Below, piece after piece: positions 34,435 through 43,553 of a DNA stretch of 64,000 nt (within the stretch, counting starts at the first letter, position 1; each line of letters starts with the position of its first letter). Position numbers and translations under genes: made by a program. The notes beneath the pieces are model-generated. The model was not told the DNA's origin. It did no database searches and worked only from the letters and a program-made list of their open reading frames with translations. This DNA is from VAZQ01 sp963817135 (GTDB lineage Bacteria; Pseudomonadota; Alphaproteobacteria; Rhizobiales; Xanthobacteraceae), in NCBI GenBank assembly GCA_963817135.1, contig CAWFNG010000018.1, positions 73,767-137,766 of the forward strand, written 5' to 3'.

Positions 34435-34900
34435 TGGAAACAAGCAATTGGGCGAGGATGATCGCCCGAATGCGCCGCCACTAACAGTTCTCTCGGCCGA
34501 GGTAATAGCGCGCGCGCATTGGTGATCCGAAGGGGCGTTAATCCACTGGTGCGCCGGTCAGAACAAAACTGCGAACGCTTATATTATTGAAAATTGCGAT
34601 ATAAATTGCACTCGGGGAAGACAGTTTGCCGGGCAAGCTCGACTAGACGTGCATCGATGGCGCTGCCCACGCTTCCTGGATTCTCGCTGTCTCCCGGGCA
34701 TTGTTTCAATGCGAGATTGGGCATTAGCCCGCAAGATTTCGGGCCGACATGTAGCCCCATGTTGGTATGTCTGCTCATTGATGCGAACCGGCTGTTGCTG
34801 CTGCGCTGCGGTAACTTCGGTTCATGACCCTTAACTGACTTAGGCTGGATTGAAATGCCGCAGCGCACCGAGCCACTGACTTGATGCTCGCCAATCCGTT
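34435..34900 (+). other. gene-free stretch
   Basis: No coding sequence with family character on either strand. It holds a short AT-rich part (about 34570-34610) and scattered segments that read like eroded intergenic DNA. No hairpin or repeat stood out. Confidence 0.4.
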
Positions 34901-35317
34901 ATGCTGTCACGCTGGCTAGGAGCAGCGGATGCATTTCGATCGGTTGAGGAGACGCGAGTTAATCACGCTTATTGGAGGCGCGATGGTGTGGCCGCTCGCG
35001 GGGCCGCGCAGCAACCTGCAACGCCTGTGACCCCGAGAGAGTCGTCACCCGATCCTATGTTTGTTAGAGCAATAGCAGCCGTGAATGAGAAATTAAAAGA
35101 TCCTCAATCAGCCCGCTACGGCGATATGGTGAGAAAGGTCGGGCCAAATGTGAACGGTAGGCCGGCGGAAGTTGTATGTGGAAGCGTGAGCGAAAAAGAC
35201 TTTTTCCGCGATCGCCCATTTGCATATTTCATCGCGGATGGAGCCACTTTCGTAGGAGGGACAAATCCCCATCCTGAAGATGTCGCCCAAATCTTCTATG
35301 GACGTTTCTGCAAGTAG
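34901..35317 (+). CDS. hypothetical protein, start uncertain
   Basis: The C-terminal 85 residues look like a conserved domain: AIAAVNEKLKDPQSARYGDM, VNGRPAEVVCGSVSEKDFF, FAYFIADGATFVGGTNPHPE and a final Cys. This pattern (a helix with KDP-SA-Y, then a beta region) occurs in small exported proteins of Rhizobiales. The first 50 residues are arbitrary and lack a signal peptide, so either the start lies further in (for example near 35056, an ATG) or the true N-terminus has been lost by a frameshift. Function unknown. Confidence 0.5.
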   Translation: MLSRWLGAADAFRSVEETRVNHAYWRRDGVAARGAAQQPATPVTPRESSPDPMFVRAIAAVNEKLKDPQSARYGDMVRKVGPNVNGRPAEVVCGSVSEKDFFRDRPFAYFIADGATFVGGTNPHPEDVAQIFYGRFCK

Positions 35318-35407
35318 CATGATCCACGCTCGACCGGGTTAGTGCAGGAGCCACCCCAAGGCGGTCAGTCGGTGAGATTCGTTCGTTTTATCGCGGTGGA
35401 GCAGGGC

Positions 35408-36685
35408 ATGCCGGTTGAGAAGATAGATACACTTGTCGTGGGCGGCGGGCAGGCCGGCATCGCCATGAGCGAACATCTGAGCGTGAACGGCGTGCCGCAC
35501 TTCGTTCTCGAGCGGAACCGGGTCGCTGAGCGCTGGCGCACGGCAAGATGGGACTCGTTGGTGACGAACGGCCCCGCGTGGCACGATCGCTTTCCAGGTC
35601 TCACCTTCAGCGATGTCGACAAGAGTGTTGGGCCAGACGATTTTCCACTCAAGGAAACCGTTGCAGACTATCTGGTCGCTTACGCGAAGAAGATTGCGGC
35701 GCCTGTCCGGTGCGGAGTTGAGGTTTTGAAGGTCGAGAGGAAGGCCGGGCAGTGCGGTTTCCGCATAGAGACATCTACGTGCGTGATTGAGGCCCACAGA
35801 GTCGTGGCCGCGACCGGCTCGTTCCAGCGCCCGATCGTGCCTGCCATGGTGCCCGCCGAAACAGGCGTGATGCAGATGCACTCGACCGCATACCGCAACC
35901 CGGCTCAACTGCCCGATGGCGCAGTGCTGGTAGTCGGCTCAGGCTCCTCCGGAACCCAGATCGCCGAAGAGCTTCTCGAAGCAGGACGGAAGGTCTTCCT
36001 TTCGGTGGGGCCGCACGAGCGTCCGCCACGGGCCTATCGCGGGCGGGACTACTGTTGGTGGTTGGGCGTTCTTGGAAAGTGGGATGCGGCTGCCCAGGAG
36101 GCCGGGAAGGAGCACGTGACGATTGCAGTGAGCGGAGCGCATGGCGGACACACGATCGATTTTCGTCTCCTGGCCACGAAGGGGATTACCCTGGTCGGCC
36201 GCACGGAGGCCTGCAGCAGCGGCGTAATGAGGTTTGCGCCGGACCTGGTCGAAAACCTCAGGAAGGGAGACGCGAATTTGCTCTCCGTGCTGGACGAAGC
36301 CGACGCCTACGTCGCACGAAATGGTCTCGAATTGCCGGAAGAGCCGGAAGCGCGTCGTACGGTGCTGGATGCGGACTGCGTAAGGAACCCCATCCTCTCG
36401 CTCGACCTCGCTGGTGCGGGCATTGCGACGATTATCTGGGCGACCGGTTTCACGACCGACTACAGCTGGCTCAAGGTCGACACCTTCGACGAGAAGGGCA
36501 GGCCCCGGCATCAGCGCGGCGTTTCAGCAGAGTCAGGGATTTATTTTCTGGGGCTGCCCTGGCAATCGCGACGAGGATCCAGTTTCATCTGGGGCGTGTG
36601 GCACGACGCCAAGTATCTCGCGGACCAGATCGCGATCCAGCGTAACTACATCGCGTATCACGAAGCGGCATCCCGCCGACGATGA
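35408..36685 (+). CDS. flavin-containing monooxygenase (FAD/NAD(P)-binding)
   Basis: A 426-residue flavoprotein. The N-terminal FAD-binding motif is DTLVVGGGQAGIAMSEHL; the NADPH-binding motif is AVLVVGSGSSGTQIAEELL near residue 180; ATGSFQRPIVPAMVP lies between, and the ATG motif IIWATGFTTDYSWLKVD lies near the C-terminus. This is the layout of class B monooxygenases related to YUCCA/CzcO enzymes, which oxygenate soft nucleophiles or ketones. The ATG at 35408, with GGAG upstream, fits the family N-terminus better than an in-frame start at 35342. It stands alone; the substrate is unknown. Confidence 0.9.
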   Translation: MPVEKIDTLVVGGGQAGIAMSEHLSVNGVPHFVLERNRVAERWRTARWDSLVTNGPAWHDRFPGLTFSDVDKSVGPDDFPLKETVADYLVAYAKKIAAPVRCGVEVLKVERKAGQCGFRIETSTCVIEAHRVVAATGSFQRPIVPAMVPAETGVMQMHSTAYRNPAQLPDGAVLVVGSGSSGTQIAEELLEAGRKVFLSVGPHERPPRAYRGRDYCWWLGVLGKWDAAAQEAGKEHVTIAVSGAHGGHTIDFRLLATKGITLVGRTEACSSGVMRFAPDLVENLRKGDANLLSVLDEADAYVARNGLELPEEPEARRTVLDADCVRNPILSLDLAGAGIATIIWATGFTTDYSWLKVDTFDEKGRPRHQRGVSAESGIYFLGLPWQSRRGSSFIWGVWHDAKYLADQIAIQRNYIAYHEAASRRR

Positions 36686-36797
36686 GGCGCTGCTTTCCAG
36701 TGAGTGACGCAAGCTGCCCGCTGTGCGGAAAACCTTTGAATGTCGATGCCCGCCGCCCTGCGGCTGCTATCTTTAACAAACGATTACGGTGGCTCAG

Positions 36798-36977
36798 ATG
36801 GCCCACAAACGCATTCGCAAGTTCAACACCAAGCACACATATCCCGAGCAGAAACTCGATAACGATCTTGCCCAGGCGGTGGTGACGCAAGGCGGCAAGA
36901 TCGTCTGGCTGCGCGGGCAGTGCGCCCAAAATCTCGACGACGCCGTCAGCATCGACAGTCAAACGATGTTCGCTCCC
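36798..36977 (+). pseudogene. truncated RidA-family protein
   Basis: The first 50 codons match RidA/YjgF proteins (RIRKFNTKHTYPEQKLDND, AQAVVTQGGKIVWLRGQCAQ), then the match stops at about 36950, before the trimer-forming and active-site half. The frame remains open through the ribosome site and start of the VOC gene at 37062, producing an artificial 251-codon frame. An intact, secreted RidA is at 41752. Confidence 0.65.
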
Positions 36978-37061
36978 CACGCTGCCTTCGCAGATTGTAT
37001 AATGACACAGCGCGGGAAGCCCGATCGAATCCCGGCGGAATTCCGAACAGGAGGACAGGCA

Positions 37062-37544
37062 ATGGAAGGTGTCATCTCAAAATTGCTCCAGGATTTCGAA
37101 CATGGAAAAATGAACCGGCGGCAGCTCATTCAGAGCTTGAGCCTCGCAGCAGCCGCGGCGGCCGGGATAGCGCCGGCAGCCAGGGCCGCGGGCAAGCCGC
37201 TCGAGGCCCTCTACGTCAACCACATCTCTTATGAGGTGAACGATTATAAGAAGGTCCGCGACTTCTATGTGGATCTCCTGGGCATGAAGGTCACTGAAGA
37301 CGACGGAAAGCAGTGCCGCCTGGTGTTCGGCAATAACATGCTGATTCCCCGGAACCGGGCTGGCGGCGGACCTGCCAAAGTGGACCACATCGCCTACACC
37401 GTTACGAACTGGGACGCGGAGAAGGATGGGTTGGAGGAGGAGCTGAAACGCCGCGGTTTGCAGTACAGGGGGAGCGCCAAGACGAGCTTCCACGTCAAGG
37501 ATCCGGAGGGGATGGGAGTACAGTTCGGCGGATTGCATCAATGA
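37062..37544 (+). CDS. Tat-type exported VOC-family protein
   Basis: A 160-residue protein: an N-terminal segment MEGVISKLLQDFEHGKMNRR, then RQLIQSLSLAAAAAAGIAPA, a twin-Arg-like leader with hydrophobic core and AxA cleavage, followed by one VOC domain (LYVNHISYEVNDYKKVRDFY, KQCRLVFGNNMLIPRN, KVDHIAYTVTNWDAEKDG, VKDPEGMGVQFGGLH). GGAGGACAGGCA gives a strong start at 37062. Such exported glyoxalase-like proteins are seen near RidA genes and oxidoreductases; the activity is unknown. Confidence 0.82.
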   Translation: MEGVISKLLQDFEHGKMNRRQLIQSLSLAAAAAAGIAPAARAAGKPLEALYVNHISYEVNDYKKVRDFYVDLLGMKVTEDDGKQCRLVFGNNMLIPRNRAGGGPAKVDHIAYTVTNWDAEKDGLEEELKRRGLQYRGSAKTSFHVKDPEGMGVQFGGLHQ

Positions 37545-37670
37545 TCAGCCCGCAGCGAGAGCTTGTGCTACAGTGTCGTGGCGCCCACCGGAGATCCCGG
37601 AAGTTATCAGTCCAATGATGGGGCGCCGGGGCCGAGCGCATGCCGCGACAGTCGATACGGGAGGAAGGCG

Positions 37671-38546
37671 ATGGTCGATTCAAGCCGACGCACTGTCCTG
37701 ACAACAGGCACCGCGGCAGCGGCGACGGCAGCCGCACCGCAGGTGTTTGCCCAGGCGCCGCAGACAAGCGCCCCGCAAGGCGCGCCGGCGGGCGCCAAGA
37801 CCGGCTACTACGAGAAGGGCAACGTCCGCATCCACTACACTGAGATCGGCACGGGCTTTCCGCTGTTGGCGACGCCCGGCGGCGGCTTGAACTCGCGCAT
37901 CGCGGTCTGGGCGAACGCGGTGATCAACATCCCGGAGGAGTTCAAGAACGACTTCCGCGTCATCACCATGGACCAGCGTAACGCCACGGGCGGCGAGTCC
38001 ACCGGCCCGGTGTCGGTCGACGATCCCTGGGGCGCGTTCGCCGACGACCAGCTCGGCTTGATGGACCATCTCGGCATCCGCCAGTTCTTTTTCTTCGGCA
38101 ATTGCATCGGCGGCCCGTTCGCGATGAAACTCATGGAACGGGCGCCGCAGCGCGTCGTCGCCGCGCTGCTGAGCCAGCCGGTCGGGCACCGGCCGGAGCA
38201 GCCGGACTACATGTTCAACTCCGGACGCGACGTCTGGGCCAAGGAGTTCCGCCAGCGCCGGCGCGACGTGCCGATGGAAACGATCGAGAAATACCTGCAC
38301 AGCCTCTACCGCGTGCGGCCCGATTTCGTGTACAGCGTATCGCGCGACTTCGCGAAGTCGTGCCAGACGCCGATGCTGGTGCTGCCCGACGACGTGACGG
38401 CGCATCCGCTCCAGGTTTCGATCGACATCGCCTCGCTGGCGCCGAACGCCGAGATCACGGTGTTTCCTTGGAAGGATCCGCCGGAGCTGAAGGCCCGCAC
38501 CATCAACCGGGCGCGCACCTTCCTGAAGCGGCACCTGCCGGCGTAA
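37671..38546 (+). CDS. alpha/beta hydrolase, Tat-exported, with Cys at the nucleophile elbow
   Basis: A 291-residue hydrolase with a twin-arginine leader (SSRRTVLTTGTAAAATAAAP). The alpha/beta fold is seen in VRIHYTEIGTGFPLLATPGG (oxyanion region), DFRVITMDQRNATGGESTG and the nucleophile elbow FFFGNCIGGPFAMKLM. The elbow residue is Cys (G-N-C-I-G) rather than Ser. The Asp is probably in PMLVLPDDVTAHPL; the usual C-terminal catalytic His is not obvious (KDPPELKARTINRARTFLK). So it may be a thiol hydrolase, as in dienelactone hydrolases, or a non-catalytic relative. The ATG at 37671 has GGAGGAAGGCG upstream. Confidence 0.85.
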   Translation: MVDSSRRTVLTTGTAAAATAAAPQVFAQAPQTSAPQGAPAGAKTGYYEKGNVRIHYTEIGTGFPLLATPGGGLNSRIAVWANAVINIPEEFKNDFRVITMDQRNATGGESTGPVSVDDPWGAFADDQLGLMDHLGIRQFFFFGNCIGGPFAMKLMERAPQRVVAALLSQPVGHRPEQPDYMFNSGRDVWAKEFRQRRRDVPMETIEKYLHSLYRVRPDFVYSVSRDFAKSCQTPMLVLPDDVTAHPLQVSIDIASLAPNAEITVFPWKDPPELKARTINRARTFLKRHLPA

Positions 38547-38806
38547 GCCCCGACGTATTGTTTTGTAGACGGCGGCCCGCGGAGCGCTTCGCTCAGGCGG
38601 GCCGCGCGTTTCACCGCTCCTCGTCGCGGGTGACGTTATCGCGACACCATCCGGCCCGTGCGGTTTGAGCTTGCGGGCAGGCTGCGAACATTCCGTTCGA
38701 CGCGGCTACTGGGTGAGCTCGCGAGAGGGGCTTAGTCCGTGGCCGAGTAATTCATCCTAGCCACGACTTTACCCCGCGATCTTTACCCTCCTAACAGGCC
38801 ACAGTA

Positions 38807-40891
38807 GTGTCTGCGGCATCAGCCAATCCACCCGCCTTGGAAGCCCGAGCAGTGGAGCTTCTTCAATTCAAGTACCGCGCGTTCTTGAGCTATAGCCACC
38901 GCGACAAAGCATGGGGCAAGTGGCTGCATTCGGCGCTCGAGCGCTATCGCATCGACCCTGATCTTGTCGGCCGCAACACTACTGCCGGAGTTGTGCCAAA
39001 GACCTTACGGCCAATTTTTCGCGACCGGGACGATTTTTCCGCCGGCCACTCACTGACGGATGAAACCTCACGCGCACTCGCAGCGTCGCAGTTCCTCGTC
39101 GTGATCTGCTCGCCCAATGCCGCTCGCAGCAAATACGTGAACGAAGAAATCCGCCGCTTCAAGGCGTTGGGTCGTTCCGATCAAATTCTTCCGGTCATTG
39201 TCGATGGCGAGCCCGGCGACCCCGAACGCGAGAGCTTTCCGCTTGCGCTACGCTGCAAGCTCGGCCCGGATGGCAATCCCACTACCGAACCCGATGAGTT
39301 GATCGCAGCCGACGCCCGGCCCGAGGGCGATGACAAGTCCCTGGCGCTGTCAAAGGTCATTGCCGGCCTGCTGGGGGTCAGTCTGGACGAGATTGTGCGG
39401 CGGGCCGATCAGGCGCGAAGGCGCCACACACGGCTTCTCGGCGCGCTCGTCATCCTATTCCTCGTCCTTGCCGTCGCAGCAAGCGGCAGCGCCTGGTTTG
39501 CCTATCGTCAGCTTCTGGTTTCCAACGCGCGGTTGGAATCCGCAATCGACGCCTATGCTCTGGTGAGCCAGGCGATGGCAAAGGTGAGCCGCAAAACCAG
39601 CCCCTCCCAACTGCTGGCCAGTGCCGAGAATGCCCTCACGAACCTGTTCGACCAGAGCGCCAATACTGCCAGGCAGCAATTGCGGAAAGCGACGCTGCTC
39701 ATCAGTTTCGTCGATGCTTACCAGTCCATCGGCGCCACCGAGGAGGCAAGAAAACGCGGAGATCAGGCCCGAGCTATTCTGTCAGATCTCCTCAAGCGGA
39801 GACCGGAGGATTCCGCCCTGCAACTCGACCTTGCAAGCGCCTACGAACACATCGCCGATGTCTTGAAGCTGCAAGGCGATTTGCCCGGCACTCTTGATAG
39901 CTTGCGTTCTGCATTGGCCATGCGTGAACGCGCCCAGGCGGCTTCCGCCAACCCCGCAGTACTGATCGATCTCGCGCTCTCGTTCAATGCCTTGGGTGAA
40001 TCGCTTCAGTCGAAGGGGGACCTCGATACAGCTTTGGAAACGTTCCAACAGGGACTTGCAGTCGCCAAGCGCGCCATATCCGACAACCAGTTTGATTCCG
40101 AGCAACAGTATGCGCTCTCGCGCATCTTGACCAGCATCGGCAACCTATACGGCGTGCGCGATAGGCAGGCGAAGAGCCTTGACTATTACGAACAGGCGCT
40201 TGCCATCAGGAAGCGGCTGGCGGCGAACAATTCGGCCAATCCGCAGTGGCAACGTCTCCTTTCATGGTCGTACAGCTGGGTCGGAGATTCGCTGCAGACC
40301 CAGGGACAGCTTGCGCAAGCGCTGGCCATGTATCAGGAGTCCCTGGCGCTACGTCAGCAACTGGTGAACCGCTATCCAGAAAACGCGACGTGGCTCGACG
40401 ATCTCGCCTGGATGCACACCTACATAGGAGACGTCCTCCTCCTGCAGCAAAATGGTCTCGACGCTCTCGATCATTACCGGATTGCGCGCACGGATTTCGA
40501 GAAACTCGTCGCGACCGATCGATTTAACCGGCGCTGGCAACGCGATCTCGCCTGGTGCATCAAAGGCACCGGCCAGGTGCTTACCGCGTTGAAAGAATAC
40601 ACTGCAGCGATAGAGGATTTTCGAGCGGCCATTGGCAGTTATGAACCGCTGGTGAAAAGCGCTCCTGATAACGAAGTCTGGCGCCGCGAGTTCGCCAACA
40701 CCTATTTGCGGATGGGAAACACATTCAAATTGCAGGGTGACGCGACCGGAGCATCGCAATCCTATTCGGCGGCCTTGAAAATCTGCCCCCGAGACGACAC
40801 CACACTCGAATGGCTCCTCTCGCTGCAAACTCCGGTGACGAGCATTGCCGACGCGCGCGCATGCCCGGCTACCGCGCCGGGATCGCTGTAA
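38807..40891 (+). CDS. TIR domain - transmembrane - TPR repeat protein
   Basis: A 694-residue protein with a GTG start. Residues 22-170 are a bacterial TIR domain (YRAFLSYSHRDKAWGKWLHS, FRDRDDFSAGHSLTDETSRA, QFLVVICSPNAARSKYVNEE, where the Glu could be catalytic). A single membrane span follows at about 208-228 (LLGALVILFLVLAVAASGSA). From about 290 to the end come tetratricopeptide repeats (IADVLKLQGDLPGTLDSLRS, DYYEQALAIRKRLAANNSAN, GNTFKLQGDATGASQSYSAA). Bacterial TIR domains can cleave NAD or act as scaffolds; the TPR part would be extracytoplasmic and bind partners. It stands alone, with no obvious defence partner within 2 kb. Confidence 0.9.
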   Translation: MSAASANPPALEARAVELLQFKYRAFLSYSHRDKAWGKWLHSALERYRIDPDLVGRNTTAGVVPKTLRPIFRDRDDFSAGHSLTDETSRALAASQFLVVICSPNAARSKYVNEEIRRFKALGRSDQILPVIVDGEPGDPERESFPLALRCKLGPDGNPTTEPDELIAADARPEGDDKSLALSKVIAGLLGVSLDEIVRRADQARRRHTRLLGALVILFLVLAVAASGSAWFAYRQLLVSNARLESAIDAYALVSQAMAKVSRKTSPSQLLASAENALTNLFDQSANTARQQLRKATLLISFVDAYQSIGATEEARKRGDQARAILSDLLKRRPEDSALQLDLASAYEHIADVLKLQGDLPGTLDSLRSALAMRERAQAASANPAVLIDLALSFNALGESLQSKGDLDTALETFQQGLAVAKRAISDNQFDSEQQYALSRILTSIGNLYGVRDRQAKSLDYYEQALAIRKRLAANNSANPQWQRLLSWSYSWVGDSLQTQGQLAQALAMYQESLALRQQLVNRYPENATWLDDLAWMHTYIGDVLLLQQNGLDALDHYRIARTDFEKLVATDRFNRRWQRDLAWCIKGTGQVLTALKEYTAAIEDFRAAIGSYEPLVKSAPDNEVWRREFANTYLRMGNTFKLQGDATGASQSYSAALKICPRDDTTLEWLLSLQTPVTSIADARACPATAPGSL

Positions 40892-41514
40892 TGGTAGATG
40901 TCATCGCGCAGAAGCCCATCTGCCTGATCGAGTATCTACAAAGACATCACTAGACGCCTCAGACGCGCCGAGTGCTTATGCCTCTCTCAATTCCTGTTCA
41001 GACACGACCCGCTCGTGCGGTTCGATCAAACTTTTGATTCGATATTGGCGCCGACCATCTTCTTCCGGCGGCACTGCTCTTATTTCGTATACGCCCGGTG
41101 CCGCGTTGTGCCTCTAGCCCAGAGAATTTTTCCTCGTCCAATTATGAGCGATTTTCGGGTCAGAGAGAGCAAATTCATCACTTCTTTTGCTCTCGAACCG
41201 CGGGGAGCCGAACGGCATTCAGAAGCTCAGGTAGTCACCTCCATACTCTCGGAGCACTCAGGTCACCCTGGAATTGCTTAGGTGCCCAGTTTCCATAACC
41301 GCTTAGGTCACCCGAGCCTCATAGCCTCACTTCGATGCTCGCATTGGCGTTGGACGGGCTCTAAAGGACGAGAGCCGACCCAGCTCAGGGTGTCTTGCCC
41401 GTCAGCCATATCGCGTCGGCCGATAGCTCCGGCCACCCGATAGCACGACTGGCGCGCTCCGCGGGCGGAAGCGAGGCGTCCCAGCGGGCCGCCGTGATGC
41501 GCTGCTGGCCAAGT
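40892..41514 (+). other. gene-free stretch
   Basis: No convincing coding sequence. Bases 41230-41320 contain a loose tandem motif around AGGTCACC. The 41330-41514 part shades into the degenerate substrate-binding protein fragment that follows. Confidence 0.4.
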
Positions 41515-41658
41515 CATCGGATGGAGGTGCCCTGTTTGCAGCCGGACGTGATCCTTGCACATACGACGGGGGGTTGCCGCAGCTCTCCAGCGTCAGAGCC
41601 GCACGGTGCCCCCATCGCGTTCGTCAACGTCTCTGACCCGATTGCGTGCCTGAGTTAA
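41515..41658 (+). pseudogene. fragment of an ABC substrate-binding protein (PF04392-like)
   Basis: One frame gives LQPDVILAHTT and, after a shift, APIAFVNVSDPI. These match the conserved core of the substrate-binding proteins encoded downstream (LAPDVILAISAPSLGSL and TVPIVFVAVSDPVG at 42561-43553). No flanking parts are recognisable; it is a small relic of a third member. Confidence 0.5.
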
Positions 41659-41751
41659 GTGGAAGAAGATAAGGGCGCCCTTCAGCAACCAAGGCCCCGA
41701 CCGGATCGGCAAATGAACTCGGCGCAGTTCGCTCAAATCAGGAAGACGAAG

Positions 41752-42222
41752 ATGGTTTCGATGGCATCCTCACGCATTTTCACCGGCCTCATCGCGGCGG
41801 CGCTGCTGTTTGGCCTTGCTTTCCCACTGCACGCCAAGGAGTTCATCAAAGGTGAACGTCCGCAGCAGCGCGGCTACTCGCAGGCGGTGATCACCGAGGG
41901 CGGCAAGATCGTATGGCTGGCCGGACAGCTCGCGGTCGTCGACAACTCCGGCAAGTCGCTTGCCGGCGATCTCGACGGACAAGTGCGGCAGATCTTCAAG
42001 CTCATCAATGCCACGCTCGAAAAAGCCGGCGGCAAGCTCAACGACTTGGTGCAAATGACCGTGTTTATCACCGACGTGCGCTACGGCGACCGTCTCACCC
42101 AGATCCGGCGCGAAATATTTGGCGACAATTTCCCCGGCAGCGCCCTCATCACCGTCACCGCCTTGGCCATTCCCGAGGCCAAGGTCGAAATTCAGGGTTA
42201 CGCCGTCATCGGCAGCAAGTAA
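41752..42222 (+). CDS. secreted RidA-family protein
   Basis: A 156-residue protein: signal peptide (FTGLIAAALLFGLAFPLHAK) and a complete RidA/YjgF domain (GYSQAVITEGGKIVWLAGQL, INATLEKAGGKLNDLVQMTV, YGDRLTQIRREIFGDNFPGS, ALITVTALAIPEAKVEIQGY). The substrate-binding Arg of classical RidA (in the R-x-A-x-A-x-LP region) is replaced here by ITVTALAIPEA, so it is probably not the enamine/imine deaminase itself but a diverged relative. The ATG at 41752 follows GGAAGACGAAG. Export of RidA relatives is uncommon but known in Proteobacteria. It lies upstream of two substrate-binding genes. Confidence 0.85.
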   Translation: MVSMASSRIFTGLIAAALLFGLAFPLHAKEFIKGERPQQRGYSQAVITEGGKIVWLAGQLAVVDNSGKSLAGDLDGQVRQIFKLINATLEKAGGKLNDLVQMTVFITDVRYGDRLTQIRREIFGDNFPGSALITVTALAIPEAKVEIQGYAVIGSK

Positions 42223-42560
42223 CGCCATTGCTGCGGCGCTGGCGAGGAAAAGCACGGTGCGATGAAGCCCGCCGGGAGGGCACGCTGACGCAACAACATG
42301 GCCAAGCGTTATAGGAAATCGCGTTCGGTACACAAACGCATGACCATCCGCCGCATGGAATGTCTGCTGATTGAGGAGGAGCAGTCAGCGATGTTGCGGC
42401 GCGGTAACGGCGGGAATTGACCCTCAAGAGACATGGGCGGCTCAGAATTGCTGCTGCGCAAAATAAACCATTGAGCCCTATTTCGCCGATCGCATTTCCT
42501 TGCTGTAATCAGCGTAATTGCAACCCGACGTTGGCGTGGTCCTGCGCCTTGGGTAAGGCA
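42223..42560 (+). other. leader region before the substrate-binding gene pair
   Basis: A 338-base stretch without a supported gene. The frame of the following gene is open back to 42417, but the extra codons lack family character. No clear promoter or hairpin was recognised. Confidence 0.4.
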
Positions 42561-43553
42561 ATGAGACGGCGCGATTTCATCAAGGTGATTGCTGGCTCGG
42601 CAGCTGCGTGGCCGCTAACAACAGGCGCGCAGCAGGGCGAGCGAATGCGGCGCATCGGAGTGCTTCAGGGCGGCGGCGACACGGACGATCCACGCTCGCA
42701 GCCCAACGTCGCTGCGTTCCTGCAAGCACTGCAGCAATTGGGTTGGACCGACGGCCGAAACGTGAAGATTGACTTTCGCTGGCCCGCGGGTGATGCCGAC
42801 AAGGCTCGCAAATACGCGGCGGAACTGGTCGCGCTTGCGCCCGACGTCATCCTGGCCATTAGCGCGCCGTCCTTGGGCTCGTTGCTTCAGGCAACACGCA
42901 CCGTGCCGATTGTGTTCGTGGCCGTCTCCGATCCAGTCGGCACCGGCTATGTCGATAGTCTGTCGCGGCCGGGCGGCAACGCCACCGGCTTTGTGCTGTT
43001 CGATTACAGTTTGAGCACGAAATGGCTGGAGCTGCTCAAGGAGATCGCGCCGGGCGTGAAGCGAGCGGCGGTCCTTCGGGATGCCGCGATATCCCCCGGG
43101 ATCGGCCAGTGGGGCGCGATCCAGTCCGCGGCGCCGTCGCTCGGGGTGGAGGTGAGCCCGGTCAACATGCGCGACGCGCCTGAGATCGAGCGCGGCGTCG
43201 TGGCCTTCGCGCGTTCCGGCAATGGCGGCCTGATCGTGACAGGGAGCCCGTTGTCGCTCATTCATCGCGAACTGATCATCGCGCTTGCGGCCCGGCACAA
43301 GCTGCCCACGGTCTACTTCCTACGCCCCTTCGTCACCAACGGTGGCCTGATCTCCTATGGGCCCGATGTGGCCGACCAGTCCCGGCGCGCGGCCGGCTAT
43401 GTCGATCGCGTCCTCAAGGGCGCCAAGCCGGCCGACCTGCCGGTGCAAGCGCCGACCAAGTACGAGCTGGCGATCAACCTCAAGACCGCAAAGGCGCTCG
43501 GCCTCGATATCCCGACGACCGTGCTCTCGCGCGCCGATGAGGTGATCGAATGA
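42561..43553 (+). CDS. ABC transporter substrate-binding protein (PF04392 type)
   Basis: A 330-residue periplasmic binding protein with a Tat-like leader (RRRDFIKVIAGSAAAWPLT). The body matches the ABC_sub_bind family: MRRIGVLQGGGDTDDPRSQP, FLQALQQLGWTDGRNVKIDF, LVALAPDVILAISAPSLGSL, IVFVAVSDPVGTGYVDSLSR and RAAGYVDRVLKGAKPADLPV. Such genes are greatly expanded in Bradyrhizobium-like genomes, usually without their permeases, as here. Ligands are unknown (aromatic or amino-acid-like compounds in a few relatives). Its stop overlaps the next gene's start (ATGATG), so the two are translated together. Confidence 0.92.
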   Translation: MRRRDFIKVIAGSAAAWPLTTGAQQGERMRRIGVLQGGGDTDDPRSQPNVAAFLQALQQLGWTDGRNVKIDFRWPAGDADKARKYAAELVALAPDVILAISAPSLGSLLQATRTVPIVFVAVSDPVGTGYVDSLSRPGGNATGFVLFDYSLSTKWLELLKEIAPGVKRAAVLRDAAISPGIGQWGAIQSAAPSLGVEVSPVNMRDAPEIERGVVAFARSGNGGLIVTGSPLSLIHRELIIALAARHKLPTVYFLRPFVTNGGLISYGPDVADQSRRAAGYVDRVLKGAKPADLPVQAPTKYELAINLKTAKALGLDIPTTVLSRADEVIE

